Translations under genes and position numbers: made by a program
Notes under the pieces: model-generated
What the model was told of the DNA's origin: nothing
The model's database searches: none
The model's input: only the letters and a program-made list of their open reading frames with translations
Shown here: positions 16,053 through 24,095 of the stretch, piece by piece
Position numbering within the stretch: the stretch's first letter is position 1
Layout: each line of letters opens with the position of its first letter
NCBI RefSeq assembly: GCF_027922265.1
Contig: NZ_BSFI01000002.1
Coordinates: 310,001 to 374,000, forward strand
DNA from: Hansschlegelia plantiphila
Lineage (GTDB): Bacteria; Pseudomonadota; Alphaproteobacteria; Rhizobiales; Methylopilaceae
DNA length: 64,000 nt
Direction of reading: 5' to 3'

Positions 16053-16880
16053 TCAGTTCACGCGGAGATAGCGGGCGTTGTTCTCGAAGCCGCGGGCGGC
16101 CTCGGCCGTCGCCGTGCGGCAGAGGTCGTCGTCGGCGGGTTCGGCCACGCGATGCACGATCAGCTCGACCTCGCCGGGGGCGAAGAGCTCGTCTGGCGCC
16201 AGCGGATGCGGGCAGTTCGAGACGGCGACCAGCAGGTCCATCTCGGCGCGGAGATCCACGAAATCGCCCGCCTGCACCACGCCAGGGCGGAACGCCATGC
16301 GCCCGCTTTCGTCGTGGAACACCGGGGCGAACAAAGTGAGCGACGGCGCGACGTCGCGCGATCCCAGGCCGAACTTGGACGCCGCGAGCAGCAGATTCTC
16401 GCGGGTCGAGCGCAGCGTCGCGTCGCCATATTTCCTGAGGTTGGAGCTTGGCGTCGAGCCGCCGACGATCGCGTCATGCGCGCCGCAGGTGTCCTCGACG
16501 ATCGACATCAGCGCACGGCCCATATCGGAGAACAGCACGCGGCCCTTGCGGAGTTCGGAGGTCCACTGGACCTTGATCGTGTCAGCGCTGTTGTAGCGCT
16601 CCGAAGGATCGGCGGCGTTCCAGAAGAACAGCGAGACGCCCGGCGTGCCGGAAGCGTTCAGCACCCGAAGCGCCTCGCCCTGCATGAGCTTGCCCGCCCA
16701 GTACCAGCCGCCCGGCAACGTCTCGCGCTCGCGTACGGCGGTCGGGTCAATGGCGGCGGCGTCCCGCGGCGTCGGGGGCGGCAGGGTCTTCGGCGTCGCG
16801 GTCTGGCCCGCGGCCTTCAGCTCGAGATAACGCTTGCGGTGCTCCGCGATGCGCGCGGCCTTGTCTTCGTCGCTCGTCAT
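16053..16880 (-). CDS. Carboxyguanidine deiminase subunit (DUF1989, larger partner)
   Basis: A 275-aa DUF1989 protein, the longer member of the associated pair. The N-terminus is charged (EDKAARIAEHRKRYLELKAAG), as is usual for this subfamily. The core contains VEDTCGAHDAIVGG and STRENLLLAASKFG, and the C-terminal part has VSNCPHPLAPDE, aligning with the equivalent positions of its partner. It would form the deiminase with the next gene. ATG 16880 is preceded by AAGAGG at about nine bases. It is the first gene after the guanidine-I aptamer (17150-17256, same strand), about 270 bases downstream of it, so the operon should be switched on by guanidine. The CgdA/CgdB naming is left open. Confidence 0.85.
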   Translation of the reverse strand: MTSDEDKAARIAEHRKRYLELKAAGQTATPKTLPPPTPRDAAAIDPTAVRERETLPGGWYWAGKLMQGEALRVLNASGTPGVSLFFWNAADPSERYNSADTIKVQWTSELRKGRVLFSDMGRALMSIVEDTCGAHDAIVGGSTPSSNLRKYGDATLRSTRENLLLAASKFGLGSRDVAPSLTLFAPVFHDESGRMAFRPGVVQAGDFVDLRAEMDLLVAVSNCPHPLAPDELFAPGEVELIVHRVAEPADDDLCRTATAEAARGFENNARYLRVN

Positions 16881-16992
16881 GGGGACGTGCCTCTTGGGCG
16901 CCGGGGCGTCCCGGCCGGGGAGGGCGCCTGCGCGGTTGGCGCGGCGCGAACGGAAGTCGCCGCGCCGCCGTGGTCAAGGACGGCGCGGACAG

Positions 16993-17073
16993 TCACGACG
17001 CAGCGGCGCGTCGAAGCCGGACGACGGACGGAATCGGTCGCCGGTGGAGAGGGGAGTCGGTCTGAGCAGGCAT
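16993..17073 (-). CDS. Possible 26-residue leader peptide ORF between aptamer and operon
   Basis: A short ORF with ATG at 17073 and TGA at 16993, starting MPAQTDSPLHRR and ending in RRAAAS. A GGAG is about nine bases before the ATG. It lies between the guanidine-I aptamer and the first deiminase gene on the same transcript. I see no family and cannot tell from the sequence whether it is translated. If it is, coupling of its translation to Rho or to downstream initiation could be part of the expression platform, because no obvious U-tract terminator follows the aptamer. High GC makes chance ORFs common, so confidence is low. Confidence 0.2.
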   Translation of the reverse strand: MPAQTDSPLHRRPIPSVVRLRRAAAS

Positions 17074-17149
17074 TCTGAGCTCCGTTCCGAAACGTCGTCG
17101 GACCTTGGAGAACGGGCGCGGACCATCACGGCGCCTGCTCAAGGCCGTT

Positions 17150-17256
17150 GAGGTCTCCCGGGATTTTGTCCCGCCGTGTCCCTGCCGGATTTCTCCCGGC
17201 GGGGCGGCAGCTCTCGGACCAGACCGTCGAACCCGACGCGGAACCCTAGCCGCCAA
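17150..17256 (-). promoter_or_regulatory. Guanidine-I (ykkC) riboswitch aptamer
   Basis: Read on the minus strand, the segment contains the diagnostic ykkC blocks in the right order. CTAGGGTTCCG is at 17249-17239, GGTCCGAGAG at 17220-17211, and GGGACAAAATCCCGGGAGA ends near 17154. These are the conserved P1a, J1a/1b and P3-region sequences of the guanidine-I class, which binds free guanidinium and turns genes on. It precedes the carboxyguanidine deiminase and carboxylase genes by about 270 bases. No T-tract terminator follows directly, so control may act through translation initiation or Rho. The match is strong by eye; a covariance-model search would settle the borders. Confidence 0.93.
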
Positions 17257-17563
17257 CTCAGTGCCTGAACCATACAATCCGTCGGGTCGGAAACGTGAGC
17301 CTGAAAAGGCGGCACGGGGCTCAAATCGGCGGCAAGCGGCTCGCCTCGCTGGGCTCGACACGCGCAGCGCGGGCAGGGTGCCGGGGTCGCCTTCATCCCG
17401 ATCGTCCCATGATGCCGCGCGGGTCCCCCGGTGTTGGATTTCCGCTTGACGATCCGACGGGCCGACCGTAGCTGAATGCAGTCCCGATTGGGATCCCAAA
17501 CTGAGTTCACATCTGAGGGCGCCATCCGGATGACGGCGCATGTCCTCAGGCGAGGAGCCGCCG

Positions 17564-18886
17564 ATGACCGACAAAATGCTGCGTCTCGCCCTGTTCCTGT
17601 TTCCGGGACAGCACCTTGGCGCATGGCGACTGCCCGAAGCGATCCCTGAACTGGACGTCGGCGTCGAGCATTACGTTCGGGCCGCGCAGCTTGCGGAAGC
17701 CGCCAAGATGGACGCGATCTTTTTCGAGGACCAGGCGGCGATTCCGCGCGCCAACGACTTGCTGAAGGGCGACACCTACGGGGCCGCGCATCCGCGCGCG
17801 ATCCACTTCGATCCGACGATGCTGCTTCCGGCTCTCGCCATGAAGACCAAGCATCTCGGCCTGGCCGCGACCTCGACCGCGACGTATAACGAGCCGTACA
17901 ACGTCGCGCGCAAATTCGCCTCCATCGACTTCATCAGCAACGGGCGCGCCGGCTGGAACCTCGTCACGTCGTTCAACGAGAACGAGGCTCAGAATTTTGG
18001 CCTCGACACGCATGTCCAGCATGCACTCCGCTATGAGCGCGCAAGCGAATTCATCGATGTCGTGACCGGGCTGTGGGACAGCTGGGAGCCGGGCGCCGTC
18101 ACGCGCGACAAGGAAAGCGGCGTCTATTTCGACGTCAACAAAGTGAGGTTCCTTCAGCACGAGGGGAAATTCTTCAAAGTTCGCGGGCCGCTCCCCATGG
18201 GGCGAAGCCCGCAGGTGCGTCCGGTGATCTTTCAGGCCGGGTCTTCCGAGCCCGGGCGCGAACTTGCGGCGCGCACGGCCGACGTGGTCTTCACGCTGCA
18301 GACCGATCTGGCCGAGAGCCGCGCGTTCCGCGACGATATTCGCGCCCGGGCCGTCCGCTTCGGCCGCGATCCCGACACGATCAAGGTGCTTCCCGGCATC
18401 ACGCCGATCGTCGGCCGGACCGACGAGGACGCGCAGGGCCATCGTGAGAGGATGAGAGATCTCATCCCCGAAGAGCTCGCCATCAGCCATCTGGCGCCTC
18501 ATTCGGGAGGCCTGAACTTCCGGGATTTCGATCTCAACGGGCCGATGCCGGATCTGCCGGAAACCAATGCCGGCAAGTCGCATCGGGAGGCGATCATGGC
18601 CCTGGCGCGTCGCGGGAACCTTTCGATCCTCCAGACCGCCCGGTTCTTCGCCGAAGGAAGCTACATGAAGCTGGTCGGCTCCCCGTCCACGATCGCCGAC
18701 AGCATGCAGGAATGGCTCGAGGGCGACGCCTGCGACGGTTTCCTGGCCGTGCCGACCCATTTCCCGGGCGGCGTGGAAGATTTCACCGGTCTTGTGGTGC
18801 CGGAGCTGCAGCGCCGCGGGATTTTCCGGAAAGAGTATTCCGGTCCGCACCTCCGCGACCATCTCGGCGTGGCGCGGTACGCGTAG
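17564..18886 (+). CDS. NtaA/SnaA/DszA-family flavin-dependent monooxygenase
   Basis: A 440-aa luciferase-like (LLM) class monooxygenase that would use FMNH2 supplied by a separate reductase. Family landmarks are the N-terminal LALFLFPGQHLGAWRLPEA, FFEDQAA, HFDPTMLLPALA, TATYNEPYNVARKFASID, the very conserved GRAGWNLVTSFNENEAQNFG, and QAGSSEPGRELAA. Members oxidise nitrilotriacetate, EDTA, sulfone or pristinamycin-type substrates and often cleave C-N or C-S bonds. ATG 17564 follows GAGGAG; an upstream in-frame ATG lacks a ribosome site. It is divergent from the guanidine riboswitch operon, and a GntR regulator is encoded 113 bases after it on the same strand. No flavin reductase gene is nearby. 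The substrate is unknown. Confidence 0.9.
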   Translation: MTDKMLRLALFLFPGQHLGAWRLPEAIPELDVGVEHYVRAAQLAEAAKMDAIFFEDQAAIPRANDLLKGDTYGAAHPRAIHFDPTMLLPALAMKTKHLGLAATSTATYNEPYNVARKFASIDFISNGRAGWNLVTSFNENEAQNFGLDTHVQHALRYERASEFIDVVTGLWDSWEPGAVTRDKESGVYFDVNKVRFLQHEGKFFKVRGPLPMGRSPQVRPVIFQAGSSEPGRELAARTADVVFTLQTDLAESRAFRDDIRARAVRFGRDPDTIKVLPGITPIVGRTDEDAQGHRERMRDLIPEELAISHLAPHSGGLNFRDFDLNGPMPDLPETNAGKSHREAIMALARRGNLSILQTARFFAEGSYMKLVGSPSTIADSMQEWLEGDACDGFLAVPTHFPGGVEDFTGLVVPELQRRGIFRKEYSGPHLRDHLGVARYA

Positions 18887-18999
18887 GGCGCCCGAGGATC
18901 TCGAGCGATGGAGCCGTCGGCGATGCAGCCATTCCGCGCCTTGATTGCGTGCGCGCATCAGCGCAGCCCGAGCTTTGGGTCCGCGCCGGGAGACGGGAC

Positions 19000-19704
19000 G
19001 TGATCAAGGCTCCGTCGACGGTGGAAATCCACGAGTTGAGCGAGATCAAGCGCGGCAAGCTCTCTCAGGAGGTCTATGCGTCTCTGAAGCGCGGCATTTT
19101 CGATTTCAGCCTGCCGCCGGGGCAGCGCTATTCCGAAGCCGCGCTCGCCGACATGCTGGCCGTATCGAGAACGCCGCTGCGTCTCGCGCTTCATATACTT
19201 GAGCACGAAGGCTATCTACAAAATGTTGGGGGACACAACTGCTGGCAGGTAAGGGGTCTCGACTTTTCTTACTATGAAGATCTTTACGATTTCCGGCTAG
19301 AGTTGGAAGCCCTGGCGATCCGGCTAGCAGCGAAGGCCGGTCCATTTCCGCAACTGGACGCGCTCGCAGAGCTTTGGTGCGCGCAAAAAGCCGAACGTCG
19401 AAGGGATTCGGATTTCGTCGCCGAGAGCGATGAGAAGTTTCACCTGGCGATCGTCGGTCTTGCGGGCAACACATCCATGCTCCGTACGTTTTCCGAGATT
19501 ACGGACAGGATACGGATAATAAGGCGGGTCGATTTCATTTCCGAGAGACGCATCGATGAGACCTATGACGAGCATTGCCGGATCGTAAGAGCCCTGATCG
19601 CTGGCGACTTCGAAAGCTCCGAAAAACTTATCAGGACGCACATTGAAAAATCTCGCGAGGAGATAAGAAAAATTACCGCCTATAATATGAGCCTGAGGAA
19701 ATAG
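19000..19704 (+). CDS. GntR-family (FCD/FadR subfamily) transcriptional regulator
   Basis: A 234-aa regulator. The N-terminal winged helix spans about residues 20-85, with GKLSQEVYASLKRGIF and the recognition part MLAVSRTPLRLALHILEHEGYL. The FCD all-helical ligand domain follows, with DLYDFRLELEALAIRLAA, a metal-site-like ESDEKFHLAI, and EHCRIVRALIAGD. I start it at GTG 19000, preceded by GGGAG; the frame is open further upstream but that sequence overlaps the end of the monooxygenase region and lacks a start signal. It probably regulates the upstream monooxygenase gene. The second half, from about 19190, is noticeably AT-richer than the neighbours, suggesting more recent acquisition. Confidence 0.88.
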   Translation: MIKAPSTVEIHELSEIKRGKLSQEVYASLKRGIFDFSLPPGQRYSEAALADMLAVSRTPLRLALHILEHEGYLQNVGGHNCWQVRGLDFSYYEDLYDFRLELEALAIRLAAKAGPFPQLDALAELWCAQKAERRRDSDFVAESDEKFHLAIVGLAGNTSMLRTFSEITDRIRIIRRVDFISERRIDETYDEHCRIVRALIAGDFESSEKLIRTHIEKSREEIRKITAYNMSLRK

Positions 19705-19771
19705 TGCGGATCTCGGGCAATAGTCCTGGGATTCGAATAGCCCTCCTGGTTTTTCGGCGCGCCGGGGCCGG

Positions 19772-20665
19772 TCACGCGGCCGCCCTCGCGGCGAGCGCCT
19801 GCGCAAGGATGTCCTGCGCCGCCCGCGTCAGCGCGCCATGGGCCGAGCGGAACTCGTCGAGAATGGTGAAGTGGTCGGCGCCGTCGATCAGGATCAGGGC
19901 GCCCGGAGCGCCGCCGACGGCGCGGATTTCGGACAGCCGCTCGGAGTCGCGCACGAGTGCGGGCAGCTCCGCCGTGCCATAGGCGATCGCGAGCGGCTTC
20001 GGGACCGGCGGGAGACGGAGCGGCGACAGCGTCGCGATCTCGTCGTCCGTCAGGCCGAGCGGCGCGTTCAGGAAGGTGTCGCGGATCGGCCCGAGATCGT
20101 AGACCCCGGAGATCGCGAGTCCGGCGTCGACGGCAGGGTGCCCGAGCGCCATCGCGGCGAGATGGCCGCCGGCGGACCAGCCCGAGACCACGATCGGTCC
20201 GGCGACACCGTGTTTCGGCCCTTCGCGCCCGAGCCAGTCCAACGCCGCGCCGATCTCGGCGACGATCTCGCCGAGCGTCGCGTCGGGCGCCAGCGAATAA
20301 CCCGGCATGGCGACCGACCAGCCGGCGGCGCGAAGCCCTTCGGCGTAATGCGCGAAGGATTCCCGCGAGTTCCGCTGCCAGTAGCCGCCGTGGATGAAGA
20401 CGAGACAGGGCGCCGCCGGATCGGACGCAGGAAACAGATCGAACGCCATCCGAGGCGCCGTCCCGTAAGGAATGTCGAGCCCCGAGGGATTCGCGGCGCG
20501 ATAGGCGGCGGCGAGAGCGTCGCGTTCGCGGATCAGCGTCGTGCTGTTCCGGACCGCCCGGTTGTTGTTGTAGGCGGCGTCGCGCTCGGCCTGGGAGAGC
20601 GTCTCCCAGACCTCCTGAGGCCAATCGGGCTTCTGCGCGCGCCCGCCGGCGCCGGCGTCGCTCAC
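19772..20665 (-). CDS. Arylformamidase-like alpha/beta hydrolase
   Basis: A 297-aa esterase/amidase-type hydrolase of the kynurenine-formamidase (AFMID)/BD-FAE group. It has the oxyanion HGGYW (92-96), nucleophile GWSAGG with Ser164, and catalytic His265 in GADHFTIL; the acid is likely in the GTAELPALV segment. The N-terminal ERDAAYNNNRAVRN region is typical of this subgroup. It begins with GTG in a four-base GTGA overlap with the stop of the amidohydrolase gene, so translation is coupled. The pair suggests sequential hydrolysis, for example an amidohydrolase product being deformylated or de-esterified. No kynurenine pathway genes are present, so the name arylformamidase should be read as a family label only. 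Confidence 0.82.
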   Translation of the reverse strand: MSDAGAGGRAQKPDWPQEVWETLSQAERDAAYNNNRAVRNSTTLIRERDALAAAYRAANPSGLDIPYGTAPRMAFDLFPASDPAAPCLVFIHGGYWQRNSRESFAHYAEGLRAAGWSVAMPGYSLAPDATLGEIVAEIGAALDWLGREGPKHGVAGPIVVSGWSAGGHLAAMALGHPAVDAGLAISGVYDLGPIRDTFLNAPLGLTDDEIATLSPLRLPPVPKPLAIAYGTAELPALVRDSERLSEIRAVGGAPGALILIDGADHFTILDEFRSAHGALTRAAQDILAQALAARAAA

Positions 20666-21939
20666 GCCGCGATCGCCTGCGGCAGGATCGGGCTGTCGGC
20701 GTCGAAGCGCTCGCCGGCGCGCAGGCAGAAGGCCGGGCGCAGCAGCCGCTCGGCGACGACGCGGTGATCCTCGTTGTCGCGCAGCAGGAAGCGGCCGCGG
20801 TCGTCGTTCAACACCGAGATGTCGGCGACGCGACCGATCGCCAGCGAACCGATCTCGTCCGTGCGGCCGAGCATCTTCGCCGGGTTGATCGTCACCATCG
20901 GCACGACCTGCTCCAGGGGCAGACCCAGCGCCATCATCGAGCTCATCGCCTGCGTCAGGCTGAAACGCGCCTGTCCCTTGAAGGGGTGGTTCTCGTCGTC
21001 GCAGTGCTCCTCGGGGGTGCCTGCGGGCGCGGGAACCTCGGTGTTGTAGCCGTGCATGTCGGCCCCGAGCGTATGCGGAACGACGCCGGCGTCGAGCGCC
21101 TTGCGCGCGAGCCGGTAGGAGAAGTGGCTGCCGTGGCCGACGTCCACCTTCAGTCCCCTGTCCAGCGCCGCCTGGATGACGTGGTGCACCTGTCCCTCGC
21201 GATTCACGAAGCCGCCGGGGTGGCGCGTGAACGGGTGGGCCAGCACGTCGCCTTCCTTCAGCAGCGGGATGACGCGCTCGATGATGGTGTCGGCGTCCTC
21301 GCCATTGGCGCCGCTCTCCGGCAGGCCCCAGAGCGTGCCGAAATGGACGTAGAGCGGCAGCTCGGTCTGGCGGCTGATCTCGGCCGCCATCTCCATCACG
21401 CGGATGCCCCAGCGCGCGAAGCCGCCGATCTCGGCGTGGCCCTTGATGCCGCGGACGATGTCCTTGTTGGCGTTCGCCGAGCGCACCGTGGCGTCGATGT
21501 CGACGCCGTCCGGGCTGTAGAGGTTCGGATAGAAATGCCCCTCGAGCCCGCCGACGAGGTAGGCCGACAGGAAGGCGTAGATGTTGGTCTTCGCGGGCTC
21601 GGCGATGAACTTGCGGAAGCCCGGCAGAGTCATGCAGGAGGGGCCGCCCTGGTCGACGACAGTGGTGACGCCCGAACGCACGCCGACCATATCGGGGTCG
21701 AGCCCGAAGCGGCCCGTGACGTATTGATAGACATGGCCGTGGGTGTCGATCAGCCCCGGCAGCACCAGCTTACCCGAGACGTCGATCACCTCTCGCGCGC
21801 TGCTCGGCAGGATCGCCTCCTCAATCGCCGCGACCTTGCCGCCCTTGACGGCCACATCCCGCACGGCGTCGATGCCGGAAGCCGGACACATCACGCGACC
21901 GCCCTTCAACAGCAGATCATAACCGCTCGCTTCCGCCAT
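20662..21939 (-). CDS. Amidohydrolase-superfamily metallohydrolase (dihydroorotase/deacetylase-like)
   Basis: A 425-aa metal-dependent hydrolase. The beta-sandwich strand LLLKGGRVM leads into the metal motif DTHGHVY (His67, His69). A probable carbamylated lysine is Lys166 (GIKGHAE), and later metal or acid residues occur in LYVHFGT and ADMHGYN. This layout resembles the EF_0837-type amidohydrolase/deacetylase group rather than true dihydroorotases. The start is ATG 21939 with GGAG upstream; a longer open frame before it is not supported. It is translationally coupled to the arylformamidase-like hydrolase downstream and divergent from a MarR regulator across 147 bases that include a perfect palindrome. 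The substrate is unknown, probably a cyclic amide, an N-acyl compound or a carbamoyl compound. Confidence 0.85.
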   Translation of the reverse strand: MAEASGYDLLLKGGRVMCPASGIDAVRDVAVKGGKVAAIEEAILPSSAREVIDVSGKLVLPGLIDTHGHVYQYVTGRFGLDPDMVGVRSGVTTVVDQGGPSCMTLPGFRKFIAEPAKTNIYAFLSAYLVGGLEGHFYPNLYSPDGVDIDATVRSANANKDIVRGIKGHAEIGGFARWGIRVMEMAAEISRQTELPLYVHFGTLWGLPESGANGEDADTIIERVIPLLKEGDVLAHPFTRHPGGFVNREGQVHHVIQAALDRGLKVDVGHGSHFSYRLARKALDAGVVPHTLGADMHGYNTEVPAPAGTPEEHCDDENHPFKGQARFSLTQAMSSMMALGLPLEQVVPMVTINPAKMLGRTDEIGSLAIGRVADISVLNDDRGRFLLRDNEDHRVVAERLLRPAFCLRAGERFDADSPILPQAIAA

Positions 21940-21989
21940 TTTTGTTCTCCATCGCCAAGACCCGCCGGGCATCCTAAGCGGTTTGAAAA

Positions 21990-22005
21990 GCGAAGTATGC
22001 TTCGC
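21990..22005. promoter_or_regulatory. Perfect inverted repeat, candidate MarR operator
   Basis: GCGAAG-TATG-CTTCGC lies midway between the divergent amidohydrolase gene and the MarR gene. The 6-base arms are perfect and the 16-base total fits a MarR dimer site. MarR proteins usually bind in the space between themselves and their divergent target, which is the arrangement here. Binding itself is inferred. Confidence 0.5.
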
Positions 22006-22086
22006 AATTGCACATGCACGCCATATGCCAAGATGAGGGCAGCTCTGCAGCGAGCGACTGACCGAGATCCGCAAGAGGCGCAAACC

Positions 22087-22578
22087 GTGACAGAAAATTC
22101 CGTCGGATCAGATGCCTACAAGGACAGCTGGCCCCTCCTGGAGCGCCCCGGGTTCCTTGTCAGGCGTCTGCACCAGATCCACGTGAGCCTCTTTGCGGAG
22201 CGTTGCGCGAAGTTCCGCATCACGCCGCTCCAATACAGCCTGCTCTCGGCGCTTTCCGAACTCGAAGAAGCCGACCAAACCAGGCTCGCGCGCGCGGTCG
22301 CGATCGACCGCACGACCACGACCGGCGCTCTGAAACGCCTGGAGGTCCGCGGCCTGTTGCGCCGCGTCACCTCCGATCGCGACCGCCGATCGCAGGCCTG
22401 CCGAATGACGCCGGAAGGCGAAGCCCTGCTCGCAGCCATGGAGGCGGCCGCCCATGCCGCGCATGAGGCGACCGTGGAGAGCTTGAGCGCGACGGAACAG
22501 GCGACGCTGATCGCCTTGCTGAAGCGCGCGGTCGCCGCGCACGAGGGTCGCCAGGCGAGCGGAATGCCCTCGGCTTAG
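22087..22578 (+). CDS. MarR-family transcriptional regulator (paralog A)
   Basis: A 163-aa regulator with a MarR winged-helix core. RPGFLVRRLHQIHVSLFAERC is the dimer helix, TPLQYSLLSALSE and IDRTTTTGALKRLEVRGLLRR are the recognition region, and SDRDRRSQACRMTPEGE is the wing. GTG 22087 is preceded by AAGAGG at eight bases; an in-frame ATG at 22033 would add 18 residues. It is divergent from the amidohydrolase and hydrolase pair and convergent with the cytosine-deaminase-like gene. A second regulator at 28878-29450 shares the same long N-terminal signature, so the two look like recent paralogs controlling neighbouring catabolic modules. Confidence 0.9.
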   Translation: MTENSVGSDAYKDSWPLLERPGFLVRRLHQIHVSLFAERCAKFRITPLQYSLLSALSELEEADQTRLARAVAIDRTTTTGALKRLEVRGLLRRVTSDRDRRSQACRMTPEGEALLAAMEAAAHAAHEATVESLSATEQATLIALLKRAVAAHEGRQASGMPSA

Positions 22579-22595
22579 GCGCGCGTTGCGCGCCT
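22577..22595. terminator. GC-rich hairpin between convergent genes
   Basis: AGGCGCGC-GTT-GCGCGCCT is a perfect 8-base-pair hairpin overlapping the last bases of the MarR stop codon. It sits in the 70-base space between convergent genes, so it is well placed as a bidirectional terminator stem. It lacks a T-tract on either side, so intrinsic termination would be weak. Confidence 0.4.
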
Positions 22596-22648
22596 GCTGT
22601 GCAGATTGCGCCGCGTCACCGCGTTGGCGAAAGCTGTGGTTCGGCGCT

Positions 22649-23959
22649 TCAAAGCGATGCTCGCTCTTCCCGCAACGCCGGAGCGTAGGACGCGGGATCG
22701 ACTTCCGCGGGACGGCCCTGGAGATCGAGGGTGGCGATCCGCGGCGGCGTCTCGGCGATCACGCGCCCTCTGCGCACGACAAACAGCCGCGCCGCCTTCA
22801 GGCGGATCGCCTCGATGGGATCGGCCGCCTGGAGCACGACGAAATCGGCGTTTGCGCCGACCTCGAGCCCGTAGCCCTCGAGACCCATGATCTTGGCCGG
22901 CGTCGCGGTCACCGCCTCGAAGGCGGATCGGATCGCATCGCGGCCGGTCATCTGCGCGACGTGGACCGCCATGTGGGCGACGTCGAGCATGTCGCCGGAG
23001 CCGAGCCCGTACCAGGGGTCCATGACGCAGTCGTGCCCGAAGGCGCAGGGCACGCCGGCCGCGAGGAGTTCCGGCACGCGCGTCATGCCGCGGCGCTTCG
23101 GATAGGTGTCGTGCCGGCCCTGGATGACGATGTTGATGAGCGGATTGGCGATCACGGCCATCCCAGCCTCGGCGATCAGCGGGATCAGCTTCGAGACGTA
23201 GTAATTGTCCATGGAGTGCATGGAGGTGAGGTGCGAGCCGGCGACCCGCCCCTGCAATCCCAGCCGCTGCGTCTCGTAAGCGAGCGTCTCCACGTGGCGC
23301 GAGAGCGGGTCGTCCGTTTCGTCGCAATGGATGTCGACGCGAAGGCCCCGCTCCGCCGCGATCTCGCAGGCCGCGCGGACGGACGCCGCGCCTTCCGCCA
23401 TCGTGCGCTCGAAATGCGGAATGCCGCCGACCACCTCGACGCCGCGGTCGAGCGCGCGGACGAGGTTCGCCGCGGCGGTCGGCGATCGGTAATAGCCGTC
23501 CTGCGGGAAGGCGACGAGCTGCAGGTCGAGATAGGGAGCGACGCGGCGCTTGACCTCGAGCAGCGCGTCGACCGCCAGCAACCGGTCGTCGCAGATGTCG
23601 ACATGCGATCGGATCGCGAGCAGCCCTTGGGAGACCGCGAGGTCGCAGTAGCGCAGAGCGCGTTCGATGATCGCGTCGACCGTCAGAAGCGGCTTGAGCT
23701 CGCCCCAGAGCGCGATCCCCTCCAGCAGCGTGCCAGACTGGTTGAGGCGCGGCAGGCCAAGCGAGAGCGTCGCGTCCATATGGAAGTGCGCGTCGACGAA
23801 GGGGGGCGCGACGAGACGGCCAGCGGCGTCGATGACGCGCGCAGCCTCGCCGCCGATGTCCCGCTCGATCGCGACGATGCGGCCGCCGCGCACGGCGATG
23901 TCCAGTCCGTCGCGGCCGTCGGGCAGCCTGGCGTTGCGGACGATGAGATCATGATGCAT
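22649..23959 (-). CDS. Cytosine-deaminase-like amidohydrolase (CodA family)
   Basis: A 436-aa amidohydrolase closely patterned on E. coli cytosine deaminase. Metal ligands are His58 and His60 (DAHFHMD), His211 (HCDETDD, with Glu214 as the likely proton shuttle), His243 (SHLTSMHSM) and Asp310 (GHDCVMDPWYGLG). The family deaminates cytosine, creatinine-like and other amino-heterocycles such as isoguanine-type compounds. ATG 23959 is the start; a longer open frame upstream has no support. It is the last gene of a minus-strand run of GMC oxidase, aldehyde dehydrogenase, NCS1 permease and this gene. The pairing with an NCS1 permease mirrors codBA, but the alcohol- and aldehyde-oxidising genes suggest a substituted heterocycle rather than plain cytosine. 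Confidence 0.87.
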   Translation of the reverse strand: MHHDLIVRNARLPDGRDGLDIAVRGGRIVAIERDIGGEAARVIDAAGRLVAPPFVDAHFHMDATLSLGLPRLNQSGTLLEGIALWGELKPLLTVDAIIERALRYCDLAVSQGLLAIRSHVDICDDRLLAVDALLEVKRRVAPYLDLQLVAFPQDGYYRSPTAAANLVRALDRGVEVVGGIPHFERTMAEGAASVRAACEIAAERGLRVDIHCDETDDPLSRHVETLAYETQRLGLQGRVAGSHLTSMHSMDNYYVSKLIPLIAEAGMAVIANPLINIVIQGRHDTYPKRRGMTRVPELLAAGVPCAFGHDCVMDPWYGLGSGDMLDVAHMAVHVAQMTGRDAIRSAFEAVTATPAKIMGLEGYGLEVGANADFVVLQAADPIEAIRLKAARLFVVRRGRVIAETPPRIATLDLQGRPAEVDPASYAPALREERASL

Positions 23960-24095
23960 CGGGGCGCTCGTTCGGCTGGAGGCGCGTTCGCCCGCGACGG
24001 ATCGAACGTCGGCAGCGGACGCCGCGAGCCTTGATATCGTAAGAATCGGCTGGAGGCCGCCGGACGTGGCGGCCTCCAGCTTAAGGTCCGTTTTG

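Noticed and set aside
11679-16880. Urea amidolyase-type urea degradation operon
   Set aside because: The guanidine-I aptamer and the DUF1989 pair fit guanidine better, and no allophanate hydrolase domain or gene is attached.
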